NCBI RefSeq assembly: GCF_004331995.1
Contig: NZ_SJDT01000004.1
Coordinates: 237,697 to 301,696, forward strand
Length of the DNA stretch: 64,000 nt
Source: Arcanobacterium bovis
GTDB lineage: Bacteria > Actinomycetota > Actinomycetes > Actinomycetales > Actinomycetaceae
Direction: 5' to 3'
The stretch's first letter is position 1. Each line of letters begins with the position of its first letter. Made by a program: the position numbers and the translations under genes. The notes beneath the pieces are model-generated. The model searched no databases and was not told the origin of the DNA. It saw nothing but the letters and a program-made list of their open reading frames with translations. Positions 24,205-34,080 of this stretch are shown here, in pieces.

Positions 24205-25407
24205 TTGCGAATTGAGAATACATTGAAAGACATTTCCAAAAGACAACTTGCCGGCTTTGCGCTTGCCGTTATTGGTGTACTCATAGCCGCTGTTGCAAGT
24301 GTTTTTACCCTGTGGCAGGACACTGAGACTACCGTTTCATTGAATTCGGAATCTGTCTCAGATTCTACTTTCGTGTTCACATCCACGGGAGTGCTGAACC
24401 TCGTGAACGAAAAGGTCACGATCAACATCGAAGCGCCAGACGACACTGTGGTGTGGGGTATTGGAAATAGCGACGACGTAAAAGCTTATGTTGGTGATTC
24501 TGCTGCGGTAGAAATCGCAGGTTTCGAGAACTGGGATACTGCGAAAATCAAAGAGCATGAAGGAAAACAAGAAACAATCGCCAGCGATAAAGCGCTCGGT
24601 TCCAAAGGTGCGTTTGATATTTCTCCATCTGACCTTTGGATAAAATCTGGTAAAGGAAAAGACAAAGCACAGGTAGAATACAGTTCCGCCCAAGGCCCGA
24701 ACAGGTCGCTGATTGTGAGCACTTTGAATGGGAAAGCCCCCGAAGTAACGCTCACGTGGGAAAAACCGCAGACGGTGAACGGCGCAATACCGTGGATTTT
24801 CATCGGAATATTGCTCGCCTTGATTGGTGGATTCCTTCTGATTGGCGATAGCCAAGACCGGGCGCAACTAAAAGCGATTCGCGAAGGGCAGATCCGGCGT
24901 CGTGAACAAAAAACTCGGTTTGCTGAAGCTCAAACCTCAGTTCTTCCTGCCTTTAAGGGAGACATCGCCAGCCCAGAAACGGATCGAGAAATCCAAGTTC
25001 GGCACACAGATCGCGCGCTTGGTGCGATTATCGTGCCTGGTACCTTGCGGGCAGATAAGTGGCGCTCGCGTCAGTTACAGCCACAAGATCGGGTGGTACT
25101 GCCAACGGAAGATTCTGACGACGCCGCGACGTCCAGTATCGTTGCAGGTCAACAAGAAGATGCCAACTCGGCGTCTAGCTCTGCCTACGAAATGGCTGAT
25201 CAGAACCCCAACCACAAGGATTCCGAAGAGAAGCAAGTAAAGAACGAGTATTGGAAATCCTTGTGGACTTTTGCCAATGGTTCGGAGCATGATTCCGCCG
25301 GTGAATCGGTCAACGGAACCAACAGCAAATCGGCTAGCGGACCAGGCAATGGTTCAGAAAATATCGATGGTTCAAATTCAGAGAAGGGCGGTGCGAACAA
25401 TGGCTAA
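24205..25407 (+). CDS. Two-segment membrane protein of unknown function
   Basis: 400 residues. Membrane helices are at about 15-37 and 194-215, with an external domain of about 155 residues between them and an acidic, Ser/Asn/Gly-rich cytoplasmic tail of 180 residues. The tail ends in a GSEN/GNGS-like low-complexity stretch. I do not recognise the external domain. The start is uncertain: TTG 24205 and TTG 24223 are candidates, neither with a strong ribosome site. It overlaps the following lipoprotein gene by eight bases, so three genes (24205-27411) form one operon. Confidence 0.72.
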   Translation: MRIENTLKDISKRQLAGFALAVIGVLIAAVASVFTLWQDTETTVSLNSESVSDSTFVFTSTGVLNLVNEKVTINIEAPDDTVVWGIGNSDDVKAYVGDSAAVEIAGFENWDTAKIKEHEGKQETIASDKALGSKGAFDISPSDLWIKSGKGKDKAQVEYSSAQGPNRSLIVSTLNGKAPEVTLTWEKPQTVNGAIPWIFIGILLALIGGFLLIGDSQDRAQLKAIREGQIRRREQKTRFAEAQTSVLPAFKGDIASPETDREIQVRHTDRALGAIIVPGTLRADKWRSRQLQPQDRVVLPTEDSDDAATSSIVAGQQEDANSASSSAYEMADQNPNHKDSEEKQVKNEYWKSLWTFANGSEHDSAGESVNGTNSKSASGPGNGSENIDGSNSEKGGANNG

Positions 25408-26413
25408 GAAACGCGCTGTTTCCCTAGCGTTTGCAAGTGCGCTGATGCTGTCGGCATGCGCTTCACAAACTGAGCCACCTGCACCGGCATCAGCGAAAGT
25501 CGCTGAGGCTGTGGTTGCCAAAGAGACTTTTAGCAAGATCGCAGCTGAGGTAAATAAGAATATTGCTGAAGCAGATGCCGCAGCAGATGCCAATAAGCTC
25601 GGTGCTCGCATCGGTGATCGTCTGCGACGTGATCGTGATGCCCGCTATCGACTCAAGCGAGTGTTGGGTAACTCCTACAATATTCCGCCCGTCGTCGTTG
25701 ATGAAAAAGCTGTGCCAGTGTCATCGGGTGCAGCTTTCCCACGCACAATTATGGCCGTTGCCGCGCCGAACAATCAGCAGAATCTGCCGTCATTGACGAT
25801 TTGGAATCAGTTAAATGCGCGCGATCAATATCATTTATGGGGTCAGGTGCAGATCTTCCCGGGCGTTCAGGCACCGAAGTTGAAAGCCAGTTTGACTAAT
25901 CAAACTGGCAAACTTACCGATGATCCAAAGAAATATGCGGTAGATCCCAATGCGGTTATTAACGCATACGTGGAATACAACAAATCTCGACAGCTTACTA
26001 CCGTGCCATTTTCTGCGGGTGATCCATTATTTACCCAGATCTCAAAGCAACAAGATAACTTGGCGCAAACTATTGGCGATAACGGCACTGTGCAAACACA
26101 TTTTGCCGCTGGACCTGAGCCTGTACAAGCTGTGGCAACTGAAGACGGCGGAATTCTGATTGTGAATGAGCTGGCATACAGTGTGTATGTTGCCAAAACT
26201 AAAGAGGGTGCAACACTCAAATTGCGTGGTGATATTGGTGCAATGTTTAGCCAAGATGCTAATAACGCCATTGTGGACGTAGATAAACCAGTCGTGGCGC
26301 AATATTCTGCGTTAATAGCTTTCTACGTGCCGCCACAAAATGCACAAGACAAGACGGTCAAAGTACTCGGTGCATCTGTTCCGACCCTGCTAAGTGTCTC
26401 GAAAGAAGGCTGA
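25400..26413 (+). CDS. Predicted lipoprotein of unknown function
   Basis: 337 residues starting at ATG 25400; the open frame extends upstream only through the previous gene. A lipoprotein signal peptide is clear (MAKKRAVSLAFASALMLSAC, lipobox LSAC, lipidated C20), so the protein is anchored outside the membrane. The mature part starts with an Ala/Pro/Lys-rich linker, then an alpha/beta region I cannot assign. It is sandwiched between a membrane protein and a thioredoxin-fold TPR protein with overlapping ends, which suggests a shared envelope function. Confidence 0.78.
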   Translation: MAKKRAVSLAFASALMLSACASQTEPPAPASAKVAEAVVAKETFSKIAAEVNKNIAEADAAADANKLGARIGDRLRRDRDARYRLKRVLGNSYNIPPVVVDEKAVPVSSGAAFPRTIMAVAAPNNQQNLPSLTIWNQLNARDQYHLWGQVQIFPGVQAPKLKASLTNQTGKLTDDPKKYAVDPNAVINAYVEYNKSRQLTTVPFSAGDPLFTQISKQQDNLAQTIGDNGTVQTHFAAGPEPVQAVATEDGGILIVNELAYSVYVAKTKEGATLKLRGDIGAMFSQDANNAIVDVDKPVVAQYSALIAFYVPPQNAQDKTVKVLGASVPTLLSVSKEG

Positions 26414-27411
26414 TGGACGTGAATGACGGAATTTCGCCTAGTGCGTTGCGTGGAGCTATTGATTTAGCGGCATTGCGGACAAATCCAGCCCAGGGGAGCG
26501 CGCCGACTGCGGGAACGGCTCCTACTTCGCATCAGGGACCACAAGGAGCTGCCGGCACTGGTGCGCAGGTTGTTCCAGGACCATTCACCTTGGATGTAAG
26601 CACCGCCAATCTGGAGCAGGTACTCAAGAATTCCATGAGTTTGCCCGTGGTGATGGTATTCCACTCCACTCATTCGGAAAATTCTGCCAAGTTGCGTGAC
26701 ATCATGGTGGAAATTGCCAATGCGCAACAAGGCAAGATTCAGGTTGCTTTGGTTTCTACCGATTCAGAGCGCGAAATAACGTCGATGTTTGGAATCACGG
26801 GAGTGCCTGCTGTGGCAGCAGTTTTGCAAGGTCAGCCGGTACCGCTTTTCCAGGGACTGCCGGAACGAGCAGATATTGAGAATACGATCGCCAAGTTGAT
26901 TGAGGCCGCTGCTGGCTATGGGATCACCGGCGTTTTGAATGGCGACGCCGAAGCGGTTGCAGCCGAACCAGAGCTTCCGCCGCTGCACAAGGAGGGACAA
27001 GAGGCACTTCAGCGCGGCGATCTTGAGGCCGCTCACCTCGCATACACGAAGGCATTGAAGGAAAATCCGGGCGACGCCGAAGCGCTTACGTCCTTGCGTC
27101 ATGTTGAGTTATTGCAGCGGGTAGCTATATTGAATCCGCAAGGCACATCTGAAGGTGCTCAGCAAATCCTTGTTGCTGCTCAGCAGGCTCCATTTGAAGA
27201 CATCAAGAAGCATTTGGACGCTGCCGATGTGGAGACGGCATACGGCCGACCTGACGCAGCTTTTGGGCGTCTTATCGATGTGATCCGCGTAGTTAGTGGC
27301 GATGATCGCGAAGAAGTGCGCAAACGTGTGATCGAACTTTTTGATGTGGTTGGCAACGGCACCGAGCTAGTGAAAACTGCTCGTAAGGCCTTGACAAACG
27401 CGCTATTTTAA
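26413..27411 (+). CDS. Thioredoxin-fold TPR protein (CnoX/YbbN-like)
   Basis: 332 residues, starting on the last base of the lipoprotein stop. An N-terminal low-complexity Gly/Pro/Ala/Gln stretch (1-60) is followed by a thioredoxin fold (about 60-165: VVMVFHSTHSENS, ITGVPAVAAVLQG with the cis-proline). The fold is then followed by TPR helices (GQEALQRGDLEAAHLAYTKAL). The redox CxxC is replaced by STHSEN, so it cannot act as a dithiol oxidoreductase. Proteins of this architecture are holdase co-chaperones in other bacteria. M. tuberculosis has a thioredoxin-like gene (Rv1324) in the same place before glgB. Confidence 0.85.
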   Translation: MDVNDGISPSALRGAIDLAALRTNPAQGSAPTAGTAPTSHQGPQGAAGTGAQVVPGPFTLDVSTANLEQVLKNSMSLPVVMVFHSTHSENSAKLRDIMVEIANAQQGKIQVALVSTDSEREITSMFGITGVPAVAAVLQGQPVPLFQGLPERADIENTIAKLIEAAAGYGITGVLNGDAEAVAAEPELPPLHKEGQEALQRGDLEAAHLAYTKALKENPGDAEALTSLRHVELLQRVAILNPQGTSEGAQQILVAAQQAPFEDIKKHLDAADVETAYGRPDAAFGRLIDVIRVVSGDDREEVRKRVIELFDVVGNGTELVKTARKALTNALF

Positions 27412-27425
27412 TCAGTTGTTACTGG

Positions 27426-27455
27426 ATGTGGCACTGCTATGTAGCAGTGCCACAT
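27426..27455. terminator. Bidirectional hairpin terminator
   Basis: Perfect 13-base arms (27426-27438 and 27443-27455) with loop ATGT, between the convergent TPR gene and the LacI-type gene; its end touches the stop codon of the latter. Confidence 0.8.
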
Positions 27456-28465
27456 TACTGTGCAGGGCCAGTTGAGTTTCGAACGATCAACTCAGGTGCG
27501 AAACGGACGGAGCTAATAGAACCGCTGCCGTTATTGATCCGTGTGATAAGCGTCGATACTGCTGCCTCAGCCATTTCTTTTACTGGTTGGCGCAAGGTGG
27601 TAAGTGGTGGATTCGTAAAGGCGACGAACGGTGAATCGTCGTATCCAATGACGGATACGTCGTTCGGAACATCGAGTCCGTGCGCGTGACAGTAGCGGAT
27701 CACACCCAGTGCCATCACGTCTGATGCGCAAATAATTGCACTACAACCTTGGGATACCAGCTGCTCAGCTGCAGCGTAACCGCCTTCTACGGTAAACAAA
27801 GTATTGGCCTCGTAGATGGGAGAATCGGGCAAAAGCGAATGCATTGCAGCGCTAAATGCTTGGGATTTTTCGTGCGCAGGAAGAAATCTCAACTGACCAG
27901 TGGCGAGACCAATATTTCGATGACCTTGGGAAATCACATACCGCAGTGCTTGGTTCACTGCTGAGGCGTCGTCGGTCGAAATATCGGGCGCATTGAGCTG
28001 AGGATTTCGCCCGTTGATCGTCACGAAAGGAATATTGTGCGATATTAGTCGATGGTAGTGATCCAGATCGGCATCTCTATCAGCGTGCAAGGCAGACACA
28101 AAGATGATGCCTGCAACGTGCTGATCGACCATCGCGTCAACGTAGCGTTCTTCAAGAGGATCGCTCGCGGCATACGCTCCCAACAGAGTAGTAAAGCCAT
28201 GCACGGACATTGCCATCTGAAGTTGCTGTGCAAACAGCGGAAATATGGGATTCGTCAGCTCAGGAAGAATCAGTCCGATAGAGCCATCTTTGCGCTCACG
28301 CAAGAAAGGCGGCGCCTCATAACCCAATTCCTCCAGCGCTGCTAACACCGACAAGCGAGTGCTCGAGGCAACCGTATTCTTCCCATTGAGCACGCGAGAC
28401 ACCGTTGCTGGTGATACGCTAGCTCGTTCGGCGACGTCTGAAAGGCGAATCCGATTTCCAGTCAT
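27455..28465 (-). CDS. LacI-family transcriptional regulator
   Basis: 336 residues. N-terminal LacI helix-turn-helix with hinge (LSDVAERASVSPATVSRVLN, about residues 8-27), then a periplasmic-binding-protein-like sensor domain ending near LTTLRQPVKEMAEAAV. It starts on the base after the glgB stop (TAG then ATG), so it is the last gene of the glgE-treS-pep2-glgB operon and probably reports a glucan-related sugar such as maltose or trehalose. Autoregulation and control of glgP are likely but inferred from position. Confidence 0.93.
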   Translation of the reverse strand: MTGNRIRLSDVAERASVSPATVSRVLNGKNTVASSTRLSVLAALEELGYEAPPFLRERKDGSIGLILPELTNPIFPLFAQQLQMAMSVHGFTTLLGAYAASDPLEERYVDAMVDQHVAGIIFVSALHADRDADLDHYHRLISHNIPFVTINGRNPQLNAPDISTDDASAVNQALRYVISQGHRNIGLATGQLRFLPAHEKSQAFSAAMHSLLPDSPIYEANTLFTVEGGYAAAEQLVSQGCSAIICASDVMALGVIRYCHAHGLDVPNDVSVIGYDDSPFVAFTNPPLTTLRQPVKEMAEAAVSTLITRINNGSGSISSVRFAPELIVRNSTGPAQ

Positions 28466-30649
28466 CTAGTTGAGATCCTCAGGTTCGAGATAAATCACGC
28501 CATAAGGTGGTAGCTGGACAGTTGCCGAATATGGGCGACCATTCCAACCGATTTCCTCTGCTTCCACACGTCCCATATTTCCGACGCCGGAGCCACCAAA
28601 TTCTTTGGCATCGGAGTTGAAAATTTCTTTCCAACCGCCGGCTTGGGGGAGACCAACGCGGTAGTCGTTGTGTGGAACGCCGGCAAAATTGCAGATCACT
28701 GCCACAACTTGCGAACCGTCAGCAGACTTGCGCAGGTAGGAGAGAACGTTGTGATCGCCGTCGGAAACATCGATCCACTCAAAACCGGAGTTCTTGAAAT
28801 CATCTGACCACAGCGCAGGATGCGAAACATAGACTTCGTTGAGAGCTTTAACGCACTGCATCACGCCGTCATGCGCTGGATTATCGGTGAGCCACCAATC
28901 GAGCCCGTGGCCGTCACTCCACTCGTCAATTTGCGCAAATTCTTGACCCATGAAAAGCAGTTGTTTGCCTGGGTGTGACCACTGATACCCGAAGAGCAAA
29001 CGCACACCGGCGAGCTTTTGCCAATGATCGCCAGGCATCTTGGAATAGAGCGATCCCTTGCCGTGAACGACTTCGTCGTGGGAAATAGGTAAGAGGAATT
29101 GCTCCGAGAACGCATATACCAGTGAGAACGTCAATTCACCATGATGCCAGCGGCGGTTGATGGGATTTTCCTGCAAATAGTGCAAGGTGTCGTTCATCCA
29201 TCCCATATTCCACTTCAAGCCGTAGCCCAAGCCGCCGTTTTCGGTTAGACCAGTGACGCCGCCCCACGAAGTGGATTCTTCTGCGATCATCATGATGCCA
29301 GGATGGTTGCGGTATGCAGTGGCATTGGCTTCTTGGATGAAAGAAATAGCTTCAAGATTTTCGCGCCCACCGTAGATATTCGGCTGCCACTTGCCAGCTT
29401 CGCGCGAGTAGTCCAGGTAGAGCATCGAGGCTACAGCGTCAACGCGAATACCATCGATGTGGAATTCTTCCAGCCAGTAGAGTGCATTTGCTACGAGGAA
29501 GTTGCGCACTTCATTGCGGCCGAAGTTGAATACGTATGTGCCCCAATCTGGGTGTTCTCCACGCAGGGGGTTGGGGTCTTCATAAAGTGGTGTGCCATCG
29601 AAACGTGCCAGTGCCCAGGCGTCTTTCGGGAAGTGCGCTGGTACCCAGTCCATGATTACCCCAATGCCCGCTTTATGGAGTTCGTTGACGAGATAACGGA
29701 AGTCATCTGGCGAACCAAAACGAGAGGTTGGAGCATAGTAGGAAGTTACCTGGTAGCCCCACGACGGGCCAAAAGGATGCTCAGCTACTGGCATGAACTC
29801 CACATGGGTGAAGCCCAGATACTTAACGTGCCCAATGAGCTGCTTGGCAAGTTCGCGGTAACTGAGTCCAGCGCGCCACGAGCCGAGGTGTACTTCGTAA
29901 ACTGACACGGGGCCGCTATGGGCATCTGTGGCACTGCGCTGGTCAAGCCAGTGCGAATCTTCCCACGTGAAAGAGCTTTCCGTAATGATCGACGCTGTTG
30001 ACGGCGGAACTTCGGTTTGGCGCGCCATCGGATCTGCCTTCTGATGCCACGAGCCGTCCTGATACTGAATTTCGAACTTGTAATGAGCACCAGCGCTTGC
30101 ACCAGGAATAAAGATTTCCCAAACGCCGGTTGAACCTAGGGTGCGCATTGCCGCGCCCACGCCATTCCAACCGTTGAAATCTCCTACAACGCGAACCGCG
30201 CGTGCGTTAGGTGCCCAGACGCTGAAGCTTGTGCCACGCACGGTACCCATCGTCGTCTCGTACTCGCGCAAGTGCGAACCGAGCATCTCCCACAAGCGCT
30301 CGTGGCGACCTTCCATGAAAAGGTACTCGTCCATATCCCCGATAGTGGGGAGGAAACGGTACGCATCGTCAGAGAGCTGTGCTTCCTCGCCATAGGTTGC
30401 CTGCACACGGTAGTCTGGAACATCAGCCCCAGGAGTTACAGCCGTCCAGATCCCATTATGTTCGTGGGCTGCTTCGAACTCTCCGGCGCTAGTAACGATG
30501 CTTACGGCGTCTGCGAGCTGGCGAATCACTCGTACAGTGACGTTTTCGCCATCCGAATGTGGTCCGAGCACATCGTGTGGAGCATGGTAGCTGCCGTGCG
30601 AGACGGCATCGAGGATATCAGGTGCGACGATGATTGCGTTCGAATTCAT
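28466..30649 (-). CDS. glgB: 1,4-alpha-glucan branching enzyme
   Basis: GH13 enzyme introducing alpha-1,6 branches into glucan. 727 residues from ATG 30649, chosen because GGGAG lies nine bases upstream; in-frame starts at 30673 and 30688 lack one and overlap pep2. There are N-terminal CBM48-type beta domains and then a (beta/alpha)8 barrel. The barrel has [18 protein letters not shown] carrying the aspartate nucleophile, [12 protein letters not shown] with the acid/base glutamate, and [11 protein letters not shown]. In the operon it acts on the linear chains made by GlgE. Confidence 0.96.
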   Translation of the reverse strand: MNSNAIIVAPDILDAVSHGSYHAPHDVLGPHSDGENVTVRVIRQLADAVSIVTSAGEFEAAHEHNGIWTAVTPGADVPDYRVQATYGEEAQLSDDAYRFLPTIGDMDEYLFMEGRHERLWEMLGSHLREYETTMGTVRGTSFSVWAPNARAVRVVGDFNGWNGVGAAMRTLGSTGVWEIFIPGASAGAHYKFEIQYQDGSWHQKADPMARQTEVPPSTASIITESSFTWEDSHWLDQRSATDAHSGPVSVYEVHLGSWRAGLSYRELAKQLIGHVKYLGFTHVEFMPVAEHPFGPSWGYQVTSYYAPTSRFGSPDDFRYLVNELHKAGIGVIMDWVPAHFPKDAWALARFDGTPLYEDPNPLRGEHPDWGTYVFNFGRNEVRNFLVANALYWLEEFHIDGIRVDAVASMLYLDYSREAGKWQPNIYGGRENLEAISFIQEANATAYRNHPGIMMIAEESTSWGGVTGLTENGGLGYGLKWNMGWMNDTLHYLQENPINRRWHHGELTFSLVYAFSEQFLLPISHDEVVHGKGSLYSKMPGDHWQKLAGVRLLFGYQWSHPGKQLLFMGQEFAQIDEWSDGHGLDWWLTDNPAHDGVMQCVKALNEVYVSHPALWSDDFKNSGFEWIDVSDGDHNVLSYLRKSADGSQVVAVICNFAGVPHNDYRVGLPQAGGWKEIFNSDAKEFGGSGVGNMGRVEAEEIGWNGRPYSATVQLPPYGVIYLEPEDLN

Positions 30650-30684
30650 AATGTAAGTCTCCCACTTTTTCATGGCTAACGTGG

Positions 30685-32247
30685 TCAATTTTCGCTGGTG
30701 GATTTATGGAAGTTTAGAATTTCGTTGACTGCGCCTACCGGAATTTGCAACCAACGCGGCCGGTAGCTGGCTTCATAGGCGACTTCGTAGAGTGCTTTGT
30801 CGAGCGTCAAAGCGGCCAAGAGTATTTCTTCCTCGGCCGAAATCGCGCCGTATCCTTGCATGAAGAGTGCTTTTGCTTCCTGAGCCCACTGCTGAGTGAA
30901 CGACGCCGGTTTCCCGGCAAGTTGCGCCGCACCAGCTACGTAGTCAAAGGACCGCAACATTCCAGCCACATCGCGTAGCGCCAGATCAGGTTGAGTTCGC
31001 TCCGATAATGGGCGCATTGGTTCGCCCTCAAAATCGAGAGCTTTCCAGCCTTGACCTGGCACCTGCAAAACTTGGCCGAGGTGGTAGTCGCCGTGAATGC
31101 GCTGTAAATCAGGCCATTGGGCAGCCTTTGCTTTTTCGAATACCGATTCAATGTCGCCCAAATGATCACGAAGCTCAGGAGCGCACTCCACTGCGCGTTC
31201 CGCGCGCTCCTTCCACCCGGCAACGATTGCTTCTTTTCGATCTTCTGTTACCGCGGAAGCCGGAAATAGATCCCGCAGCTGCGAATGAAAGTCTGCCGTG
31301 AGCATTCCTAAAGCTCGAATATCATCTGGCCTGCTCGGAGCGGAAGTCACGGCGTCAAGCTCGTCAAGAAATACCTGCCAAGCATCAACCGAGCCACCGA
31401 GAAATTCCTGCGCTACCAGCAAATCTGCATATCCGGCGTCGGCACTACGCACGAAAGCGGTGGCGGAATTCGCTATCCGTCCCAGCGCAACGCGCGCGGA
31501 CGCATACTGTTTCGGAACCGTGCGCGGCTCGCGCGAGTCAAGTGCGGTTTGCAATTCTACGTCTGGATTCTTGCCAATTTGCACGATACGCAGCAGTTTG
31601 ACGATCAATCCAGCAGTGTTGAAAGAATCAGGTTGCGCAAAACGGTACACGATTGAGGTATTTGACTGCTCAGCGCGCATCTTCTCCACTGAACTGATTG
31701 CTGGTAGTTCCTCCACGCTTGCCCGCAAAACAGATGCCTCGAGGAAGGATTCAGTGTATGCTCGAGTCTGTGAGCTGCCGAAACAGCAGTTCAGCAAGGT
31801 GAGCTGTCCGAGTTCGTCGTCCGTCGCATCCACAACGTCTACCAAAGTTTCGGGGCACTCAGGATTTTCTACGACGCCGATGTGCCAGCTCGCCTCGTTG
31901 CCATCACCGTTGCCGTTGCCGGCAACGACACCCTGGTTGCGTTCGTGCCCCACACCGTCACTGCCATCAGCGGCGTTATCTGCGGCAATGCCGTCGGTTG
32001 CGATTGCGGACGACGTGCGCCCTCGTAGCACAATCGGCACGAAGTAATCTTGGTTGGCACTAGCCACAATGAGCAGTTTCACTGCCGCAATGCGGTTCGC
32101 GAACAAGAGGAACTCATCTTTGATATATGCCGGCGATTGCGATGTTTTATCGGCATACCAGCGCATACCAGCGAGCCAGGAGTTGAGCTGCGTTTGAAAG
32201 GAAACACTTTCGTTCAGCGAAATATTGGCATAATCGTGAGCAGTCAT
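30685..32247 (-). CDS. pep2: Maltokinase
   Basis: Phosphorylates maltose with ATP to alpha-maltose-1-phosphate, the donor for GlgE. 520 residues with the aminoglycoside-phosphotransferase-like fold. The N-terminal cap is ending-specific for maltokinases ([12 protein letters not shown]), the catalytic loop is [10 protein letters not shown] and the metal-binding motif is LDFEGEP. A hydrophilic Asn/Gly/Asp-rich insertion (about residues 84-112) is not typical. The ATG starts directly after the treS stop, with GAGGAG inside treS as ribosome site, so translation is coupled. In other actinobacteria TreS and Pep2 form a complex or a fusion. Confidence 0.93.
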   Translation of the reverse strand: MTAHDYANISLNESVSFQTQLNSWLAGMRWYADKTSQSPAYIKDEFLLFANRIAAVKLLIVASANQDYFVPIVLRGRTSSAIATDGIAADNAADGSDGVGHERNQGVVAGNGNGDGNEASWHIGVVENPECPETLVDVVDATDDELGQLTLLNCCFGSSQTRAYTESFLEASVLRASVEELPAISSVEKMRAEQSNTSIVYRFAQPDSFNTAGLIVKLLRIVQIGKNPDVELQTALDSREPRTVPKQYASARVALGRIANSATAFVRSADAGYADLLVAQEFLGGSVDAWQVFLDELDAVTSAPSRPDDIRALGMLTADFHSQLRDLFPASAVTEDRKEAIVAGWKERAERAVECAPELRDHLGDIESVFEKAKAAQWPDLQRIHGDYHLGQVLQVPGQGWKALDFEGEPMRPLSERTQPDLALRDVAGMLRSFDYVAGAAQLAGKPASFTQQWAQEAKALFMQGYGAISAEEEILLAALTLDKALYEVAYEASYRPRWLQIPVGAVNEILNFHKSTSEN

Positions 32248-34077
32248 TCAATTCAGCTCCTCAGCGGGAGGGGTAGAACTTGCTGCAGAAGGCAGCGCAG
32301 AGCTCACTGAAGATTCCGTATGAGCTGCGTGACCCGTGTGGTCAATTGTTGAACGGCTAGCGCGATCGATGCTTAGCCAGTAGAACGAGCGACCGGCGAT
32401 CGTGAGCGGGTATGCGCCGTCCTCACCAATCGGAGGGAAACTGTTGCCACCGAATACCTCGCGCACTGCGCCTGCCGCATACTGGGGGAGCGAAAGCGTG
32501 CACGACACAGGCGTCTGCGCGAGGTTCATCACGCACAAAACGGTCTGCTGATCGTCCGCACGCACAAAACTGAGCACTGATTCGGTATCACACTCGCATA
32601 ATTCAAAGCTGCCTTGACCCAAAACCGGATAGGATTTGCGCACTTCTAGCAAGTTCTTAATCCAGTGCAGGAGTGAAGTTGGCTGAGCCAATTGGGATTC
32701 GACGTTCACTGCCTGCGCGTTAAACACCAGCGACTGGACCACCGGCAAGGTGAGTCTGCCCGGATCGGCAATGGAAAATCCGCCATTGCGATCAGGAGTC
32801 CACTGCATAGGAGTGCGAACCGAGTCGCGGTCGTTGAGCCAGATGTTGTCGCCCATACCGATTTCATCGCCGTAGTACAGGCACGGTGAACCAGGAAGAG
32901 AGAGCAAGAGCGCGTGGGCGAGTTCGATTTCGGAGCGCGAATTTCCCAACAGGGGAGCAAGCCGACGCCGGATGCCGACGTTTGCTCTCATGCGTGGATC
33001 TTCTGCGTACCAGCTGTACATGCGCTCGCGTTCTTCGGTGGACACCATTTCGAGCGTCAATTCATCGTGATTACGCAAGAAGGTTCCCCACTGAGTACCC
33101 GCCGGAATTGCAGGTGTTTCAGTCAGAATATCGCGAATAGCCGTGGCACGCTGATCGCGCAAGGCATAGAAAATACGCGGCATCACTGGGAAGTGAAAAC
33201 ACATATGGCATTCAGGCTGCTCAGTCGAACCATAGTATTCCACCACGTCCTGTGGCCACTGATTGGCTTCAGCCAGCAGGATACGCCCAGGGAATTCGGC
33301 GTCAATCATCGCGCGCAATTCGGCCAAGAAAGCGTGAGTTTGCGGCAAATTTTCACAGTTTGTGCCCTCTTCTTCAAAGAGATATGGCACTGCGTCAAGG
33401 CGGAAACCGTCAATTCCGAATTTGCACCAGAAACGCACAACGTCTTTGATCGCTTCGCGCACGGCTGGATTCTCGTAATTGAGATCGGGCTGGTGTGAGA
33501 AGAAGCGATGCCAGAAGTATTGACGCCGTTGCGCGTCCAGGGTCCAGTTTGATTCTTCGGTATCCACAAAAATTACGCGCGCATCGGGATAGCCCTCGTT
33601 GGTATCGCGCCATACGTAGAAGTCCCCATAGGGTCCATCTGGATTTTCGCGGGACTCTTTGAACCAAGGATGCTGATCAGAGGTGTGATTGACCACGAGG
33701 TCAATAATGATGCGGATACCGCGCTGATGAGCTTTGGTTACCAGCTCAGAAAAGTCCGCGAGCGAACCGTATTTGGGGTCGACGTCGGTGTAATCGGAAA
33801 TATCGTAGCCGCCGTCGCGCATAGGCGAGGGGTAGAACGGCGGAATCCACAAGCAATCCACACCGAGCCATTGGAGATAGTCCAAACGATCCACTAGCCC
33901 ACGCATATCGCCTGTTCCAGAGCCTGTGGAATCATTGAAAGAGCGGAGCAGAACTTCGTAGAATACGGCAGTGCGGAACCAATCTGGATCGTTACTCAAG
34001 CCGCCGCCGTCGTTACCGAGGCGAAGAACGAGGTTATTAGGTGGGAAAGTATTGGGATTAGCTGCAGAAATAGTCAT
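32248..34077 (-). CDS. treS: Trehalose synthase (maltose-trehalose isomerase)
   Basis: GH13 enzyme interconverting trehalose and maltose. 609 residues. Features: the N-terminal FYEVLLRSFNDSTGSGTGD, VNHTSDQHPWF, GFRLDAVPYLFEEEGT with the catalytic aspartate, LAEANQWPQDVV with the glutamate, and FLRNHDELTLEMV. A Ser/Ala-rich tail of about 30 residues (SSVSSALPSAASSTPP) is extra. It lies three bases after the glgE stop and immediately before pep2, the classical TreS-Pep2-GlgE set. Confidence 0.94.
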   Translation of the reverse strand: MTISAANPNTFPPNNLVLRLGNDGGGLSNDPDWFRTAVFYEVLLRSFNDSTGSGTGDMRGLVDRLDYLQWLGVDCLWIPPFYPSPMRDGGYDISDYTDVDPKYGSLADFSELVTKAHQRGIRIIIDLVVNHTSDQHPWFKESRENPDGPYGDFYVWRDTNEGYPDARVIFVDTEESNWTLDAQRRQYFWHRFFSHQPDLNYENPAVREAIKDVVRFWCKFGIDGFRLDAVPYLFEEEGTNCENLPQTHAFLAELRAMIDAEFPGRILLAEANQWPQDVVEYYGSTEQPECHMCFHFPVMPRIFYALRDQRATAIRDILTETPAIPAGTQWGTFLRNHDELTLEMVSTEERERMYSWYAEDPRMRANVGIRRRLAPLLGNSRSEIELAHALLLSLPGSPCLYYGDEIGMGDNIWLNDRDSVRTPMQWTPDRNGGFSIADPGRLTLPVVQSLVFNAQAVNVESQLAQPTSLLHWIKNLLEVRKSYPVLGQGSFELCECDTESVLSFVRADDQQTVLCVMNLAQTPVSCTLSLPQYAAGAVREVFGGNSFPPIGEDGAYPLTIAGRSFYWLSIDRASRSTIDHTGHAAHTESSVSSALPSAASSTPPAEELN

Positions 34078-34080
34078 ATA

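Noticed and set aside
26641..26760. Active thioredoxin
   Set aside because: CxxC is absent (STHSEN), so only the fold is claimed.
31298..32047. 249-codon plus-strand frame in pep2
   Set aside because: Antisense shadow of the maltokinase; Ser/Thr-rich composition as expected for mirrored codons.
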